Shown in pieces: positions 46,009 through 56,104 of a stretch of DNA of 64,000 nt (position 1 is its first letter; each line of letters starts with the position of its first letter). The notes below the pieces were generated by a model. It was not told the DNA's origin and did no database searches. It saw only the letters and a list, made by a program, of their open reading frames with translations. Position numbers and translations under genes: made by a program. This DNA comes from Crocinitomicaceae bacterium (GTDB lineage Bacteria > Bacteroidota > Bacteroidia > Flavobacteriales_D > Crocinitomicaceae), in NCBI GenBank assembly GCA_017983465.1, contig JAGOBK010000006.1:95461-159460 (forward strand). The letters run 5' to 3'.

Positions 46009-46016
46009 TACCTTTG
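46009..46016 (+). promoter_or_regulatory. -7 element of the LuxR-type regulator gene
   Basis: TACCTTTG at 46009-46016, with a weak TTG about 16 bases upstream. It lies 22 bases before the chosen GTG start and rules against the longer start at 45951, which would precede the promoter. Confidence 0.5.
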
Positions 46017-46037
46017 TTTATATCAATTCTAAATAAG

Positions 46038-46715
46038 GTGAATTTAATTCTAGCAGACAGCAATGATTTAATGCGACTCGGACTTCGCACCGTGCTAACG
46101 GCTGAGTTGAATGTTACTATTGTTGGTGAGGCAAGGAATGAAAAGGAACTTGTTTCACAACTTGCAGCATTCGGAGCTACCGTTGTTTTAATTGATTTTA
46201 CTTCTGAAGGATTTACGATTGATACCATACAACGAATTTCTTCAAAAGATTCATCTCTAAAGTTTTTAGCTGTTACCAGCGCGCAGAATGCACAGACGTT
46301 GGTAGATGCACTTCGTTCGGGAGTAACAAGCTACGTTAAAAAGGATTGTGAGTTAAGTGAAATTGTGGACGCTGTTCGTGAAACGAGTCGCGGAAACAAG
46401 TTCTTTTGCGGTCAAATCCTAGAAACCATTCAACGAGCAAATATTGATGTAAACGATTTGGACTTTGATTCCTTTAGTTGTGAGCCAGTAGTTCTATCGG
46501 AAAGAGAAAATGAAATCATTGTACTCATTGCCGAAGGACACACCAATGAAATCATAGCCGAGCAGTTGTTTTTAAGCAAGCATACAGTCAATACCCATCG
46601 AAAGAATATCATGGCAAAATTAGGGGTGAAAAATACTGCAGGAATTGTGATGTACGCCGTCAAAACCGATTTAGTTTCCCCGAATAAATTCCTTTTTGCT
46701 CCGTCTTTAAATTGA
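46038..46715 (+). CDS. NarL/FixJ-type response regulator (LuxR HTH)
   Basis: A 225-residue two-domain regulator. The receiver domain has the acceptor aspartate in VVLIDFTSEG (Asp53 with this start) and the lysine in SYVKKD. The C-terminal LuxR-type HTH has LSERENEIIVLIAEGHTNEI and ends SKHTVNTHRKNIMAKLGVKN. The GTG at 46038 is favoured because it follows a promoter; a frame 29 codons longer also starts with GTG. No sensor kinase is adjacent, so the signal is unknown. Confidence 0.87.
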   Translation: MNLILADSNDLMRLGLRTVLTAELNVTIVGEARNEKELVSQLAAFGATVVLIDFTSEGFTIDTIQRISSKDSSLKFLAVTSAQNAQTLVDALRSGVTSYVKKDCELSEIVDAVRETSRGNKFFCGQILETIQRANIDVNDLDFDSFSCEPVVLSERENEIIVLIAEGHTNEIIAEQLFLSKHTVNTHRKNIMAKLGVKNTAGIVMYAVKTDLVSPNKFLFAPSLN

Positions 46716-49334
46716 GATATTCAACTTTAGGTTGAAACGTCGCGAAGTCAAGTAGTTTGGAATCGCATAGTATTTCCCTTCTACATCTTGAATCCACTGT
46801 TTAGAAAGAACATTATTGATACCCAGCAAATTGAAAATTTCGAGAGAAATAGAAGCCGCTTCACATTTTCTAAGGAATGACTTTTTCACTGCTTTGCCAC
46901 CTTTTAGGAGGTCGTAAGATAAGCCAAGGTCTACGCGGAAATAAGATTTTATGCGCAGTGTATCTTTGTACCGCGTAAAATCTGGTGGACCATAAGGAAG
47001 TCTAGAGCCAAATTGTAAGCCCATTTGAACGCTGAATTGTTCGAAGCCAGGCATTTGATCTTGAACCAGTGCGCCAATGGTTAGAAGTTGATCCGTTGGA
47101 CGCGGAATATATCCCGGGTAAACAACGTTGCTATCCACCACAACTTGGTCTTCACTGTAGCCAAAAATAATACGTTCTCCTGCAGCATTAAAAAATTCGG
47201 TATAGTGATCATTTAAAATATCTTCTCGTGTGCGCATGAGTCCAACTTTGAAAAAGGACTCAATCCCTTTCACGAATTCACCGTGAACATTCATGTCCAG
47301 TCCATACGCATAAGCGACTGCATTATTATCAGCATAATACCTTGTGCGAACGTTTTCAATCTCATATGGATTCACATCCCATAAGTATTTGTAATAAAGT
47401 TCACCGGTAAATTTAAATGGTTTTTCTCTTCCCCACATTTCAAAAAACAAATCCGTAGCGGCAACCACATGCATAGACTTTTGTGCTCGAACAGAAGTAT
47501 TTAATTTGCCGTCAAATGTTCTGAATTCGCGGTAAAAAGGTGGCTGGTAATATAATCCACTGGATAAACGGTAACTTAAATTTCTTCGGGCGATTCGATT
47601 GTTTTGAACCATATAGGCACGAGGGAAATAAGTCAAACTAAAGCGAGGAGTGAAATATGGTTCGTTATTAATCGCAGTATATCCACCTCTTAATCCGGTT
47701 GATAAGGCTATTTTACTATTTGATTCTTTTATGACTTTCGAATATTCTTGAACAGATTTAATGTCATCTGTCTTGAATTTTTTCAGAATCTTAACTGGAT
47801 AGTTCTTTTTAGTAGAGGTCCAAGTAAGGTTCCATTGTGTGAAGCCACTGAATTTGTAGTTGGTTAAATTCAAATCACCTTTAATGGTTTCGTAAAGTGT
47901 TACTTCTTGATTACCTGACTGCGGTAAACTGTATCCTGCGGAATCAATCATGCGCCATTCGCTGAGGACATCTGTAAAGAAATCGCGCTGAACTTGAGCT
48001 CCCCATTTAAGGCTAGAGGTGCGTGAATGCAGTTGTGCATCATCTGTGTAGCCATTGAACAATTGCAATGATCCATTGTGATAGGCACTTAAAATGGTTG
48101 CGTTCAAGCGATTTCGTGCGTGATTGAGAAAGGTTCCAACGCCAAGAGTCGCAATGGAATCGCCGTACTCTTCTTTCGCTGGATCTGTTTCCAATTGATT
48201 GATGTAATATTGACCTTGAACATCAAAGTACTCTCGTTCATTCGTATTAAATGCGGAAATATAGAAGTCTAAATTCGTTCTTTTGTTCGGTTCAAATTTC
48301 AAGGAAGCGCCTCCCATCGCTGTTTGGAATTTCGTTGCTTCTTTTCCATCATAATAAATCATCAGGCGATACGCTTCGTTTGCTGTTCCGAAATCCGATT
48401 CCGCCGTTTGTGGACTGAATCGATACGCATTCGAAGAGAAATGTCCCAGTAGGCTAAATGTCAATTTCTCGGTAATCGAATAATTCGTTAAAATTTGTGC
48501 ATCCGCAAATACGGGATTGTACGCTCCTTTGGTTGGAAGCGAGTTTAAGAAATACCCATTCGAACGATAACGGGCACCAACGATGTAATTGAAGCGCGGA
48601 GAAACAGATTGTTCTGCATGCGCCTCGACTCCTAAAAGCGATAAAGTACTGCTTGCCTTGGTGCTGTCAGGTGTTCGGTAAGTAATGTCTAAAACGGAAC
48701 TGAGTCGATCGCCATATTGAGCATCGAATCCACCAGCAGAGAATCGCACGGATTCTACAAGTGAAGAATGGATAAAACTCATTCCCTCTTGTTGTCCACT
48801 GCGCGTTAGAAAGGGACGGTAAACGAGAAAACCGTTAACGTATACTAAGTTTTCATCATAATTTCCACCACGAACATTGTAGTTAGAGGTCAATTCATTA
48901 TTCGAAGTCGCAGCTGTTGAGTAAACCAATGCTTTTTCCACATTGATCATTTTTGTGTACTGTAAGGCAGGAAGTAAATCAAGGGTGAACGGATCATTCA
49001 ATCCGTATTGAACAACGACTTCGATGTTTTCGGAAACGGAAAATATGACTTTTGGAATGATTTGGATTTCTGTTTTTTTGATGATGACCGTTTGCTGATC
49101 TTTTAAATCCTCAAACGAAAATTGAATCAATAGGGTATCTCCCAACGCTGCATCGAAAGCGTATTTACCATTTTTATCTGTGAGTAAGGAAAGAGCTGGG
49201 TATTGTTTTACTTTAATTTGAACATTCTCTAGTGCCTTGTTTTTCTTACCTACACAAGAGCCTTCGACGTGCACTTTTTGATTCCAGGCGAATGTACTGG
49301 TAACAAGAGTGATGAAGAAGATCCAATGTTTCAT
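46707..49334 (-). CDS. TonB-dependent outer-membrane receptor
   Basis: An 875-residue receptor: signal peptide (about 1-16), carboxypeptidase-regulatory-like domain (about 20-105), TonB plug (NYNVRGGNYDENLVYVNGF near residue 147, then VRFSAGGFDAQYGDRLSSVL) and a large barrel ending in a C-terminal strand RRFNLKLNISI. Such receptors import siderophores, vitamins or glycans. No SusD-type gene is next to it, so glycan uptake is less likely. The last nine bases overlap the convergent regulator gene. A TAnnTTTG element (49340-49347, minus strand) is six bases before the ATG. Confidence 0.93.
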   Translation of the reverse strand: MKHWIFFITLVTSTFAWNQKVHVEGSCVGKKNKALENVQIKVKQYPALSLLTDKNGKYAFDAALGDTLLIQFSFEDLKDQQTVIIKKTEIQIIPKVIFSVSENIEVVVQYGLNDPFTLDLLPALQYTKMINVEKALVYSTAATSNNELTSNYNVRGGNYDENLVYVNGFLVYRPFLTRSGQQEGMSFIHSSLVESVRFSAGGFDAQYGDRLSSVLDITYRTPDSTKASSTLSLLGVEAHAEQSVSPRFNYIVGARYRSNGYFLNSLPTKGAYNPVFADAQILTNYSITEKLTFSLLGHFSSNAYRFSPQTAESDFGTANEAYRLMIYYDGKEATKFQTAMGGASLKFEPNKRTNLDFYISAFNTNEREYFDVQGQYYINQLETDPAKEEYGDSIATLGVGTFLNHARNRLNATILSAYHNGSLQLFNGYTDDAQLHSRTSSLKWGAQVQRDFFTDVLSEWRMIDSAGYSLPQSGNQEVTLYETIKGDLNLTNYKFSGFTQWNLTWTSTKKNYPVKILKKFKTDDIKSVQEYSKVIKESNSKIALSTGLRGGYTAINNEPYFTPRFSLTYFPRAYMVQNNRIARRNLSYRLSSGLYYQPPFYREFRTFDGKLNTSVRAQKSMHVVAATDLFFEMWGREKPFKFTGELYYKYLWDVNPYEIENVRTRYYADNNAVAYAYGLDMNVHGEFVKGIESFFKVGLMRTREDILNDHYTEFFNAAGERIIFGYSEDQVVVDSNVVYPGYIPRPTDQLLTIGALVQDQMPGFEQFSVQMGLQFGSRLPYGPPDFTRYKDTLRIKSYFRVDLGLSYDLLKGGKAVKKSFLRKCEAASISLEIFNLLGINNVLSKQWIQDVEGKYYAIPNYLTSRRFNLKLNISI

Positions 49335-49435
49335 AATAGCAAAGTTACAATCCTTAACGCGGTATTCCTCGCTTTATTATGAATTCTTGTCGATTTTCGT
49401 TTTCACAATTATTCAAGTAAATTTGTTGCTTATCG

Positions 49436-49867
49436 ATGAAAAAAGAAAAAGTTGTAATTGGTAGACGCGAAGTGGCTGATCTGATTGAGTTCGGATTAAG
49501 CGACGTGAAGGTGAAGGTTGATACAGGGGCGTACTCATCTAGCATTCATGTTTCTCATTGTCAAGAGAAGGATGGAGAGTTAGAAGTGAAGTTTTTGGAC
49601 GAATCCCATCCGTCTTACATTGACCGAATTTTTGTTTTTAAAGAATTCCGCAAGAAAAGAGTAAAAAGTTCCACGGGTCAAACCCAGGAGCGTTATTTTA
49701 TTTATGTGAAAATTCACATGGGAGGGAAAATTGTGAAAACAGAATTTTCCTTAACAGAACGTAACGGAATGCGCTTTCCCATTTTAATTGGACGTAAATT
49801 ACTGAACAACCGTTTCATCGTAGATACCAGTTTAAAATACCTTCATCCATCCTTACACGCCTTATGA
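49436..49867 (+). CDS. Retropepsin-like RimB-type protease (PF05618 family)
   Basis: A 143-residue protein with the aspartyl-protease motif VDTGAYSSS (Asp29) and the flanking segment [11 protein letters not shown]. The family is annotated as ATP-dependent zinc protease and includes RimB, which works with RimK in S6 tail processing. The four-base ATGA overlap with rimK supports that link. Function beyond this is inferred. Confidence 0.83.
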   Translation: MKKEKVVIGRREVADLIEFGLSDVKVKVDTGAYSSSIHVSHCQEKDGELEVKFLDESHPSYIDRIFVFKEFRKKRVKSSTGQTQERYFIYVKIHMGGKIVKTEFSLTERNGMRFPILIGRKLLNNRFIVDTSLKYLHPSLHAL

Positions 49868-50742
49868 AAATAGCCATTCTCTCGAGAAATTCGAATTTGT
49901 ATTCTACGCGCCGTCTTGTTGAAGCAGCGGAAGCAAAAGGACACGAAGCACATGTGATTGATCACTTGAAATGTAACATCGAAATCGAACAGACAGGTCC
50001 GGCGTTGTACTACGGGGATCGTTACCTGAAGGGATTTGATGCAGTCATTCCGAGGATTGGAGCATCCGTTACATTTTTTGGAACGGCTGTCGTTCGTCAA
50101 TTTGAAATGATGAACGTTTTTACCGCAGTGAATTCAAGAGGAATTATTCACTCTCGTGATAAACTTCGTTGCCTTCAAGTCCTTTCAAAAGAAGGAATTG
50201 GCTTGCCGAAAACTGTTTTCACGAATTATTCGAAAGATGTAAAACACGTGGTTCAATCAGCTGGCGGAGCACCGGTTGTATTGAAATTATTGGAAGGAAC
50301 ACAGGGATTAGGAGTCGTTTTGGCTGAAAATATGAACGCAGCACAGTCCGTGTTAGAAGCGTTTAATGGACTAAAAGCACGTGTGATTGTTCAAGAGTTT
50401 ATTCGCGAAGCAAAGGGAGCGGATATCCGAGCATTTGTCGTTGATGGTGAAGTAGTTGGAGCCATGAAACGTCAAGGGAAACCAGGTGAGTTTCGTTCGA
50501 ATTTACACCGAGGCGGTTCATCCATGGAAATTGAATTGACAACAGAAGAAAAATATACAGCAATCTTAGCAGCGAAAGCTGTTGGACTTGGAATTGCAGG
50601 GGTAGACATGCTGCAATCAGAGAGAGGTCCACTTGTTCTTGAGGTAAATTCATCTCCAGGACTCGAGGGAATTGAAAAAACCACGCAGCAAGACATTGCT
50701 GGAAAAATAATATCATACATCGAACGAAATGTCAACCGTTAA
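49864..50742 (+). CDS. rimK: RimK-family ATP-grasp ligase (S6 glutamate ligase-like)
   Basis: A 292-residue ATP-grasp enzyme. RimK adds glutamate residues to the C-terminus of ribosomal protein S6 and can make poly-glutamate. The N-terminal domain starts [22 protein letters not shown]; the ATP-grasp core shows [32 protein letters not shown] and the metal-binding [13 protein letters not shown]. It overlaps the RimB-type gene before it and the deacylase after it, a tight three-gene unit. Confidence 0.92.
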   Translation: MKIAILSRNSNLYSTRRLVEAAEAKGHEAHVIDHLKCNIEIEQTGPALYYGDRYLKGFDAVIPRIGASVTFFGTAVVRQFEMMNVFTAVNSRGIIHSRDKLRCLQVLSKEGIGLPKTVFTNYSKDVKHVVQSAGGAPVVLKLLEGTQGLGVVLAENMNAAQSVLEAFNGLKARVIVQEFIREAKGADIRAFVVDGEVVGAMKRQGKPGEFRSNLHRGGSSMEIELTTEEKYTAILAAKAVGLGIAGVDMLQSERGPLVLEVNSSPGLEGIEKTTQQDIAGKIISYIERNVNR

Positions 50743-51706
50743 GAAAACGCATAAAAAGATGGTCATCCTAGGACAAGAAATCTTGCCAGGAAAAAGTGTG
50801 CAGTTGAATTTTGACGTGGCACACCTTCACACGCGGACCCCGATTTTAGTTCCTGTGATTGTGGAGCGTGCGAAAGAGGATGGTCCGACCGTTTTGTTGA
50901 TGGCAGGATTACACGGCGACGAAATTAATGGCGTTGAAATTATCCGTCGTTTTTTACGTAAAAAATTACACAAACCAACGAAAGGCACTATTATCTGTTT
51001 GCCTGTATTTAATATTTTTGGATTTCTCAATTTGCAACGTGAATTACCAGATGGGCGCGATTTGAATCGTAGCTTTCCCGGAAGTTCCAATGGATCTTTG
51101 GCTTCACAGTTTGCCTTTCATTTCATGAAAGAATTGGCGCCACATTGCGATTACATCATCGATTTCCATACGGGTGCATCACACCGAAATAACTTCCCGC
51201 AAATACGCTGTGTGTTTAAGGACGAAGAAAGTGTTGAGTTGGCAAGGATTTTCAATCCACCATTCATTTTGAATTCCAATTTGATTGCTAAAACATTGCG
51301 AGAATCCATCGTGAAACGTAAAAAGAAAATCCTCTTGTTTGAAGGTGGAAAATCAAATAGCATCGAAGAACAAGTCGTTGAAGAAGGATTGAACGGTGTG
51401 AAGCGAGTGATTTCGCATTTGGGAATGAGGAATTACAAGTATGATATTTCGAAAGACCGTGAGCCCATTTTACTGGAGGAAAGCAAATGGATGCGCGCAC
51501 CTTCATCTGGAATGTTTCAAGCGTTTATTCAAAATGGCTCTGCTGTCACCAAAGGAGACATCATTGGAATGGTGACGGATCCTTACGGTAATTACGAGAA
51601 AAAAATCAAAGCTACCCAGGATGGATATATTATCTGTTCAAATGAATCTCCGGTTGTTTACAAAGGAGATGCCATCATCAATATTGCTAAAAAACGAAAT
51701 TCTTAA
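50729..51706 (+). CDS. Succinylglutamate desuccinylase/aspartoacylase-family zinc hydrolase
   Basis: A 325-residue M14-fold deacylase. Zinc ligands are visible in [11 protein letters not shown] (His62, Glu65) and [17 protein letters not shown]. It ends in a C-terminal lipoyl-like beta domain ([20 protein letters not shown]). Its first codons overlap the end of rimK by 14 bases, so it is coupled. Such genes recur beside rimK in Gram-negative bacteria, perhaps trimming or releasing the modified tail. Confidence 0.87.
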   Translation: MSTVKKTHKKMVILGQEILPGKSVQLNFDVAHLHTRTPILVPVIVERAKEDGPTVLLMAGLHGDEINGVEIIRRFLRKKLHKPTKGTIICLPVFNIFGFLNLQRELPDGRDLNRSFPGSSNGSLASQFAFHFMKELAPHCDYIIDFHTGASHRNNFPQIRCVFKDEESVELARIFNPPFILNSNLIAKTLRESIVKRKKKILLFEGGKSNSIEEQVVEEGLNGVKRVISHLGMRNYKYDISKDREPILLEESKWMRAPSSGMFQAFIQNGSAVTKGDIIGMVTDPYGNYEKKIKATQDGYIICSNESPVVYKGDAIINIAKKRNS

Positions 51707-51708
51707 AC

Positions 51709-54147
51709 ATGAAAAAACTGATTTTATCCGTGTTTGTATGTCTATTCACTTGGACATTGAACGCACAGAATTTTACACCAACCTCATATCTTGGATATGA
51801 AATCGGAACGCGTTTTACACGTCAAGATAAAGTAGTCTCTTATTTTCAGGCATTACAAGCAGCCTATCCATCGATGATGAAAGTGGAGAAGTACGGTGAA
51901 ACGTATGAACACCGCGATTTGATTTTGGCTTTTTTCGGAACACCTGAGAATTTAAACAAGCTTGAAGAAATTCGTCAAAACCATCAAAATCATGCAGCTT
52001 CGGAAAAACTAGCCATCGTTTGGTTGAGTTACAATGTTCACGGAAATGAAAGTTCAGGAACAGAGGCAGCCATGCAAACGGCCTATCGTTTACTGACGGA
52101 TAAAGCAGAATACCTAGCGAATACCATCGTGATTATGGATCCATGTTTGAATCCAGATGGTAGAGATCGCTATGTAAACTTTTACCAACAATACGGCAAT
52201 GCGCCAGCAGACCTTCATAAATTCTCGGCAGAGCACAAAGAACCTTGGCCAAGTGGACGTCCAAATCATTATTTGTTTGACCTGAACCGCGATTGGGCAT
52301 GGATGACGCAAATTGAATCCGAGCAACGCGTTCAACGCTACAATCAGTGGTTGCCGCATGTTCACGTGGATTTCCACGAGCAAGGAATCAATGAGCCGTA
52401 TTATTTTCCACCAGCTGCTGAACCATACCACGAAGTCATTACAAATTGGCAACGCGATTTTCAAAAACAAATCGGTGCGAATCATGCCTCTTATTTCGAC
52501 AAAGAAGGATGGTTGTATTTTTCGAAAGAAATCTTTGATTTATTGTATCCAAGTTATGGTGATACTTATCCAACATACAGTGGAAGTATCGGAATGACCT
52601 ACGAACAGGGTGGAAGTGGACGTGCAGGATTAGCCGTGATTACACAAGTTGGGGATACTTTAAGTTTGAAAGACCGTGTGACACATCATGTAACAACCGG
52701 ATTGTCTACGGTGGAAATGAGTGCCAAAAACGCAGATAAACTGATCAAAGAGTATCAGTTATTTTGTGCACTGAAAGTTTACCGATACAAAACATATGTC
52801 TTGCGTTCGTCACAAGCAAAGTTAGAGCCATTAATGGCCCTGATGAAAAAAAATGGCATTCAAGTGGAGATGATTACGACATCCACACAGGAATCCGCTT
52901 CAAAAGCGTACCATTTCCAAAATGGACAAACCGAAACCATTAAATTGATGCAAGGGGATATGTTGATTCAAACGAATCAAGAAAAAGGAACCTTAGTGAA
53001 TGTGTTATTTGAACCAAAAACGCATTTATCCGATAGTTTAACCTACGACATCACTGCATGGACCTTGCCATATGCGTATGGAGTGGAAGCATGGGCAATT
53101 GAAACGCCTGGTGCAAAAGGAACGGTATTTAGTGGATGGCCAACAACTTTAAATCAAGCATCCTCTGCTGGATCTTATGCCTATGCTGCAGCATGGGAGT
53201 CCATGAAATCAACGCGTTTTTTAACGGAATTACAGGAAGCTGGATTCGATGTGTACTTCAACGAGAAAGGTTTTAAGACTCAGGGCAAATCGTTTAGTCC
53301 GGGGACTTTGCTTATTCTTCGTGGAGAAAACAAACGTGCTGATTTCGATCAAACGGTTCTTAAAATCGCCAATAAAAATGCGGTGAGTCTAAGCGCCTTG
53401 GCTTCTGGATTCGTTCAAGAAGGCGTTGATCTAGGATCGTCATCTATGAAAAAAATTCCCAATCATTCCATTGGTTTGTTGGCTGGGGAAGACGCTTCTT
53501 CCTTAAACGTTGGTGAAATTTGGCATTTCTTTGAGCGTCAAATGGGCAGATCCATTCATTTGGTCTTTACCGATGATTTAGAAGAAGCATTGCCTCAATT
53601 ATCGGTATTGTTCGTTCCGGAAGGAGGGATTTCACTTTCTGAAAATGCAAAGGTCAAAGAATGGATTCAAAACGGCGGGAAATTAATTGTTCTTGGATAT
53701 GCGGTTTATGATTTTGCTGGGAAGGATGGATTTGAGCTTTCATCTTCAGAAAACAACAATGACAGCATTAAGAAGCCTGTTTCTTTCTCGAAACAAGAAC
53801 GCGATCAAATTTCAAATGCGATTACCGGTGCGATTTATGCGTGTGAACTAGATCCAACAAATCCTTTGGCATTTGGATATGATCATTATTACACCTTGCG
53901 TCAAGGAGCGGATCACATGAATATCACCGCAAACAATGTCTTTCATTTGAAAAAAGATGCGAAGGCGTTGAACGGATTCGTAGGGTCGCGTGTGAAAAAA
54001 CAGCAATCGGAGGCATCAATTGCAGGATATCAATCCTACGGTGATGGAGCCATTATTTACTTTATCGATAATCCTTTGTTCCGCGGATTCTGGGAAAATG
54101 GAAAATTGATGATAGCGAATGCCGTTTTCTTTGTGAATGAAAATTAA
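51709..54147 (+). CDS. Exported M14 zinc carboxypeptidase
   Basis: An 812-residue secreted peptidase (signal peptide about 1-19). The M14 domain keeps the zinc set: WLSYNVHGNESSGTEA (His111, Glu114) and PHVHVDFHEQG (His223), with the likely general-base glutamate in MTYEQGGSGR. A long C-terminal part (about 400-812) holds a type 1 glutamine amidotransferase-like fold segment (FVPEGGISLSENAKVKEWI onward). It starts three bases after the deacylase gene, so it may be part of the rim unit, though it acts outside the cytoplasm. Confidence 0.88.
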   Translation: MKKLILSVFVCLFTWTLNAQNFTPTSYLGYEIGTRFTRQDKVVSYFQALQAAYPSMMKVEKYGETYEHRDLILAFFGTPENLNKLEEIRQNHQNHAASEKLAIVWLSYNVHGNESSGTEAAMQTAYRLLTDKAEYLANTIVIMDPCLNPDGRDRYVNFYQQYGNAPADLHKFSAEHKEPWPSGRPNHYLFDLNRDWAWMTQIESEQRVQRYNQWLPHVHVDFHEQGINEPYYFPPAAEPYHEVITNWQRDFQKQIGANHASYFDKEGWLYFSKEIFDLLYPSYGDTYPTYSGSIGMTYEQGGSGRAGLAVITQVGDTLSLKDRVTHHVTTGLSTVEMSAKNADKLIKEYQLFCALKVYRYKTYVLRSSQAKLEPLMALMKKNGIQVEMITTSTQESASKAYHFQNGQTETIKLMQGDMLIQTNQEKGTLVNVLFEPKTHLSDSLTYDITAWTLPYAYGVEAWAIETPGAKGTVFSGWPTTLNQASSAGSYAYAAAWESMKSTRFLTELQEAGFDVYFNEKGFKTQGKSFSPGTLLILRGENKRADFDQTVLKIANKNAVSLSALASGFVQEGVDLGSSSMKKIPNHSIGLLAGEDASSLNVGEIWHFFERQMGRSIHLVFTDDLEEALPQLSVLFVPEGGISLSENAKVKEWIQNGGKLIVLGYAVYDFAGKDGFELSSSENNNDSIKKPVSFSKQERDQISNAITGAIYACELDPTNPLAFGYDHYYTLRQGADHMNITANNVFHLKKDAKALNGFVGSRVKKQQSEASIAGYQSYGDGAIIYFIDNPLFRGFWENGKLMIANAVFFVNEN

Positions 54148-54150
54148 TCC

Positions 54151-56031
54151 TTATTGCAAGGATTGATAGATAACGTGTTGAATGCGTGTTCGGATATTCA
54201 TGTCTCTAATTTTCCAATTGTCCTGACTTGGATTCACGCGATTCGATAAGAAGATAAAAATGACCTTGTTTTTAGGATCAGCCCAAGCCAATGTACCCGT
54301 AAATCCAGAGTGACCAAAACTTAGTGAGGAAGCTAATTCGTCACAGGTTCCACCGCCACTTGCATTCGGACGATCGAATCCAGCTCCGCGTCGGTTTCCT
54401 GGGAATTGTTGTTTGGTGTACTCATTGCATACGGCTTCGGAGAAGAAATTCATTCCAGCATAGTCTCCTTTGTTTAAAAATAACTGCATGACACTCGCCA
54501 AATCTGTTGCATTTGCGAAAATCCCTGCGTGTCCGGCAACGCCACCCAACATGGCTGCTCCGGGATCGTGAACAAATCCATGCAATAACTGCTTGCGAAA
54601 TGCTTGGTCATTTTCCGTAGGAATAATGTGTGATTTATCGAAGTGCTCCAAAGGTAGGTAGCGCATGTAGCGAAGTCCCATTGGACGATAAATCTGTTTT
54701 TCCAAGTACGTATGTTGTTTTTGTCCAATCTGTTTTTCCAGTATTTTTTGTGTGAAATAGTAACATAAATCTGAATATTCATACTTCTTGGGTCCCAAAG
54801 TTGATCTCAAAATCTGCGCATACATGCTATCCGTATACGCATCGTTGATGTACAATCCGGTAGCAACTTGACGTTCGAAACCTGGCTTTTGCGTTTGACT
54901 GTATACGTTTGGATTCCAAGTCCCGTTTTGAATCGTTCGTTTGTAAAACGGAATCCAAGGGGTGAGTCCGGCTTGATGTGCCATCATATCGCGAATCAGA
55001 ATGTTTCCAAATGGACCATCACCGGTCACTTCGGGAATGTAGTCTTTTAATTTTTTGTCCAAGGAATACTTTCCTTTGCTTTGCAAATGCATCGCTAACA
55101 AGGTTGATGCCGCAATCTTCGTAACAGAGGCAATGTCGTAAACATCATTGTTTTGAACGTTTGATGCTTTCTCGTCATAGCTTTGTTTGCCGTAACATTT
55201 GCGCCAGATAATTTGATCGTTTACCGCCACCAATACTTGACAACCTGGATACGCACCTTTTTCAATTCCTTCTTGAGCGATGAGGTCTATGCCGTTTAAT
55301 TTCTTGGAATCAACACCGATTTCTTCTGGACTACTAAATTTCAATCGTCCATTGGATGAGGTTTGAATCGCTTGTCCAGCTGGGAACACTTGGTCTAAAG
55401 AATGGAGTTCCTTTCCAAGTTTTGCTGTTGACCCAATGCTACCAAAAATCAATTGACTAACCCGTTCTTGGGCGATTTCATGATTTTCTTTTGCCCAAAT
55501 GATGGCGTCAAATGCTTTTGTTGGAAGTTGAGCGATAATCGATTGATCACCGAAGACACACAGGATGACCTTGGAATGATGGGGTATCGTATTGAATATT
55601 GTCGCGTCCAGCGAATCTAACTTGGTTTCATTCGTGGCGTGAATACTTAGAAACACCACATCGTGCTGCGCCTGTTTGATGAATTCCTTTAATTCGTGGT
55701 CATGTAAACTTGGACGTAAAAGTTGATCATTTGAGACATAGCGATCGAGTCCGTTGTGAAAAACTGTTGGATTCCCGCCGATGGAGATGTGCGCACTTTT
55801 GAAGTCTAGGTTTCCTAATGGGAGTAAGTTATTCTTGTTGGCGATGACAACGATGGATTTTTCATAAGCTAAGGACTGTTCGTAGCTTGCTTTTCCATTC
55901 AATGAATCCAATTCACTTGAATACCATGTTGTTGGAGCATTCGGAAAAATAGGTGTCAGGTTGCGTTTGGACGGATTCATACAAAAGGCAAAGAAAAGTC
56001 CAGAAAATATAAGCGCTGCGCTGCGTATCAT
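54151..56031 (-). CDS. Exported serine hydrolase (class C beta-lactamase fold) with a GH3 C-terminal-type remnant
   Basis: A 626-residue protein with a short leader (about 1-17). Residues 35-215 resemble the GH3 C-terminal alpha/beta domain (YEKSIVVIANKNNLLPLG) but no GH3 catalytic N-terminal barrel precedes it. Residues 235-625 form the beta-lactamase/penicillin-binding serine domain with SVTK (Ser302, Lys305), YSD in place of YxN and HSGFTGT as the third motif. Longer GH3-beta-lactamase fusions are common in Bacteroidota; this looks like a shortened descendant. Peptidoglycan substrates are a guess. Confidence 0.85.
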   Translation of the reverse strand: MIRSAALIFSGLFFAFCMNPSKRNLTPIFPNAPTTWYSSELDSLNGKASYEQSLAYEKSIVVIANKNNLLPLGNLDFKSAHISIGGNPTVFHNGLDRYVSNDQLLRPSLHDHELKEFIKQAQHDVVFLSIHATNETKLDSLDATIFNTIPHHSKVILCVFGDQSIIAQLPTKAFDAIIWAKENHEIAQERVSQLIFGSIGSTAKLGKELHSLDQVFPAGQAIQTSSNGRLKFSSPEEIGVDSKKLNGIDLIAQEGIEKGAYPGCQVLVAVNDQIIWRKCYGKQSYDEKASNVQNNDVYDIASVTKIAASTLLAMHLQSKGKYSLDKKLKDYIPEVTGDGPFGNILIRDMMAHQAGLTPWIPFYKRTIQNGTWNPNVYSQTQKPGFERQVATGLYINDAYTDSMYAQILRSTLGPKKYEYSDLCYYFTQKILEKQIGQKQHTYLEKQIYRPMGLRYMRYLPLEHFDKSHIIPTENDQAFRKQLLHGFVHDPGAAMLGGVAGHAGIFANATDLASVMQLFLNKGDYAGMNFFSEAVCNEYTKQQFPGNRRGAGFDRPNASGGGTCDELASSLSFGHSGFTGTLAWADPKNKVIFIFLSNRVNPSQDNWKIRDMNIRTRIQHVIYQSLQ

Positions 56032-56104
56032 ACAGAAAAATTAATTTTTATAAAACTAAGAATTATTGTGCGCATAGATTCGAATTAATTCGTTTTACTC
56101 ACGC

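Noticed and set aside
45951..46037. N-terminal extension of the LuxR-type regulator
   Set aside because: The extra 29 residues precede a TACCTTTG promoter element and overlap the divergent gene; the receiver domain starts right after GTG at 46038.
46707..49334. Polysaccharide utilisation locus around the TonB receptor
   Set aside because: No SusD-type lipoprotein, glycoside hydrolase or sulfatase gene adjoins the receptor; the only GH-related domain is the remnant at 54-56 kb.
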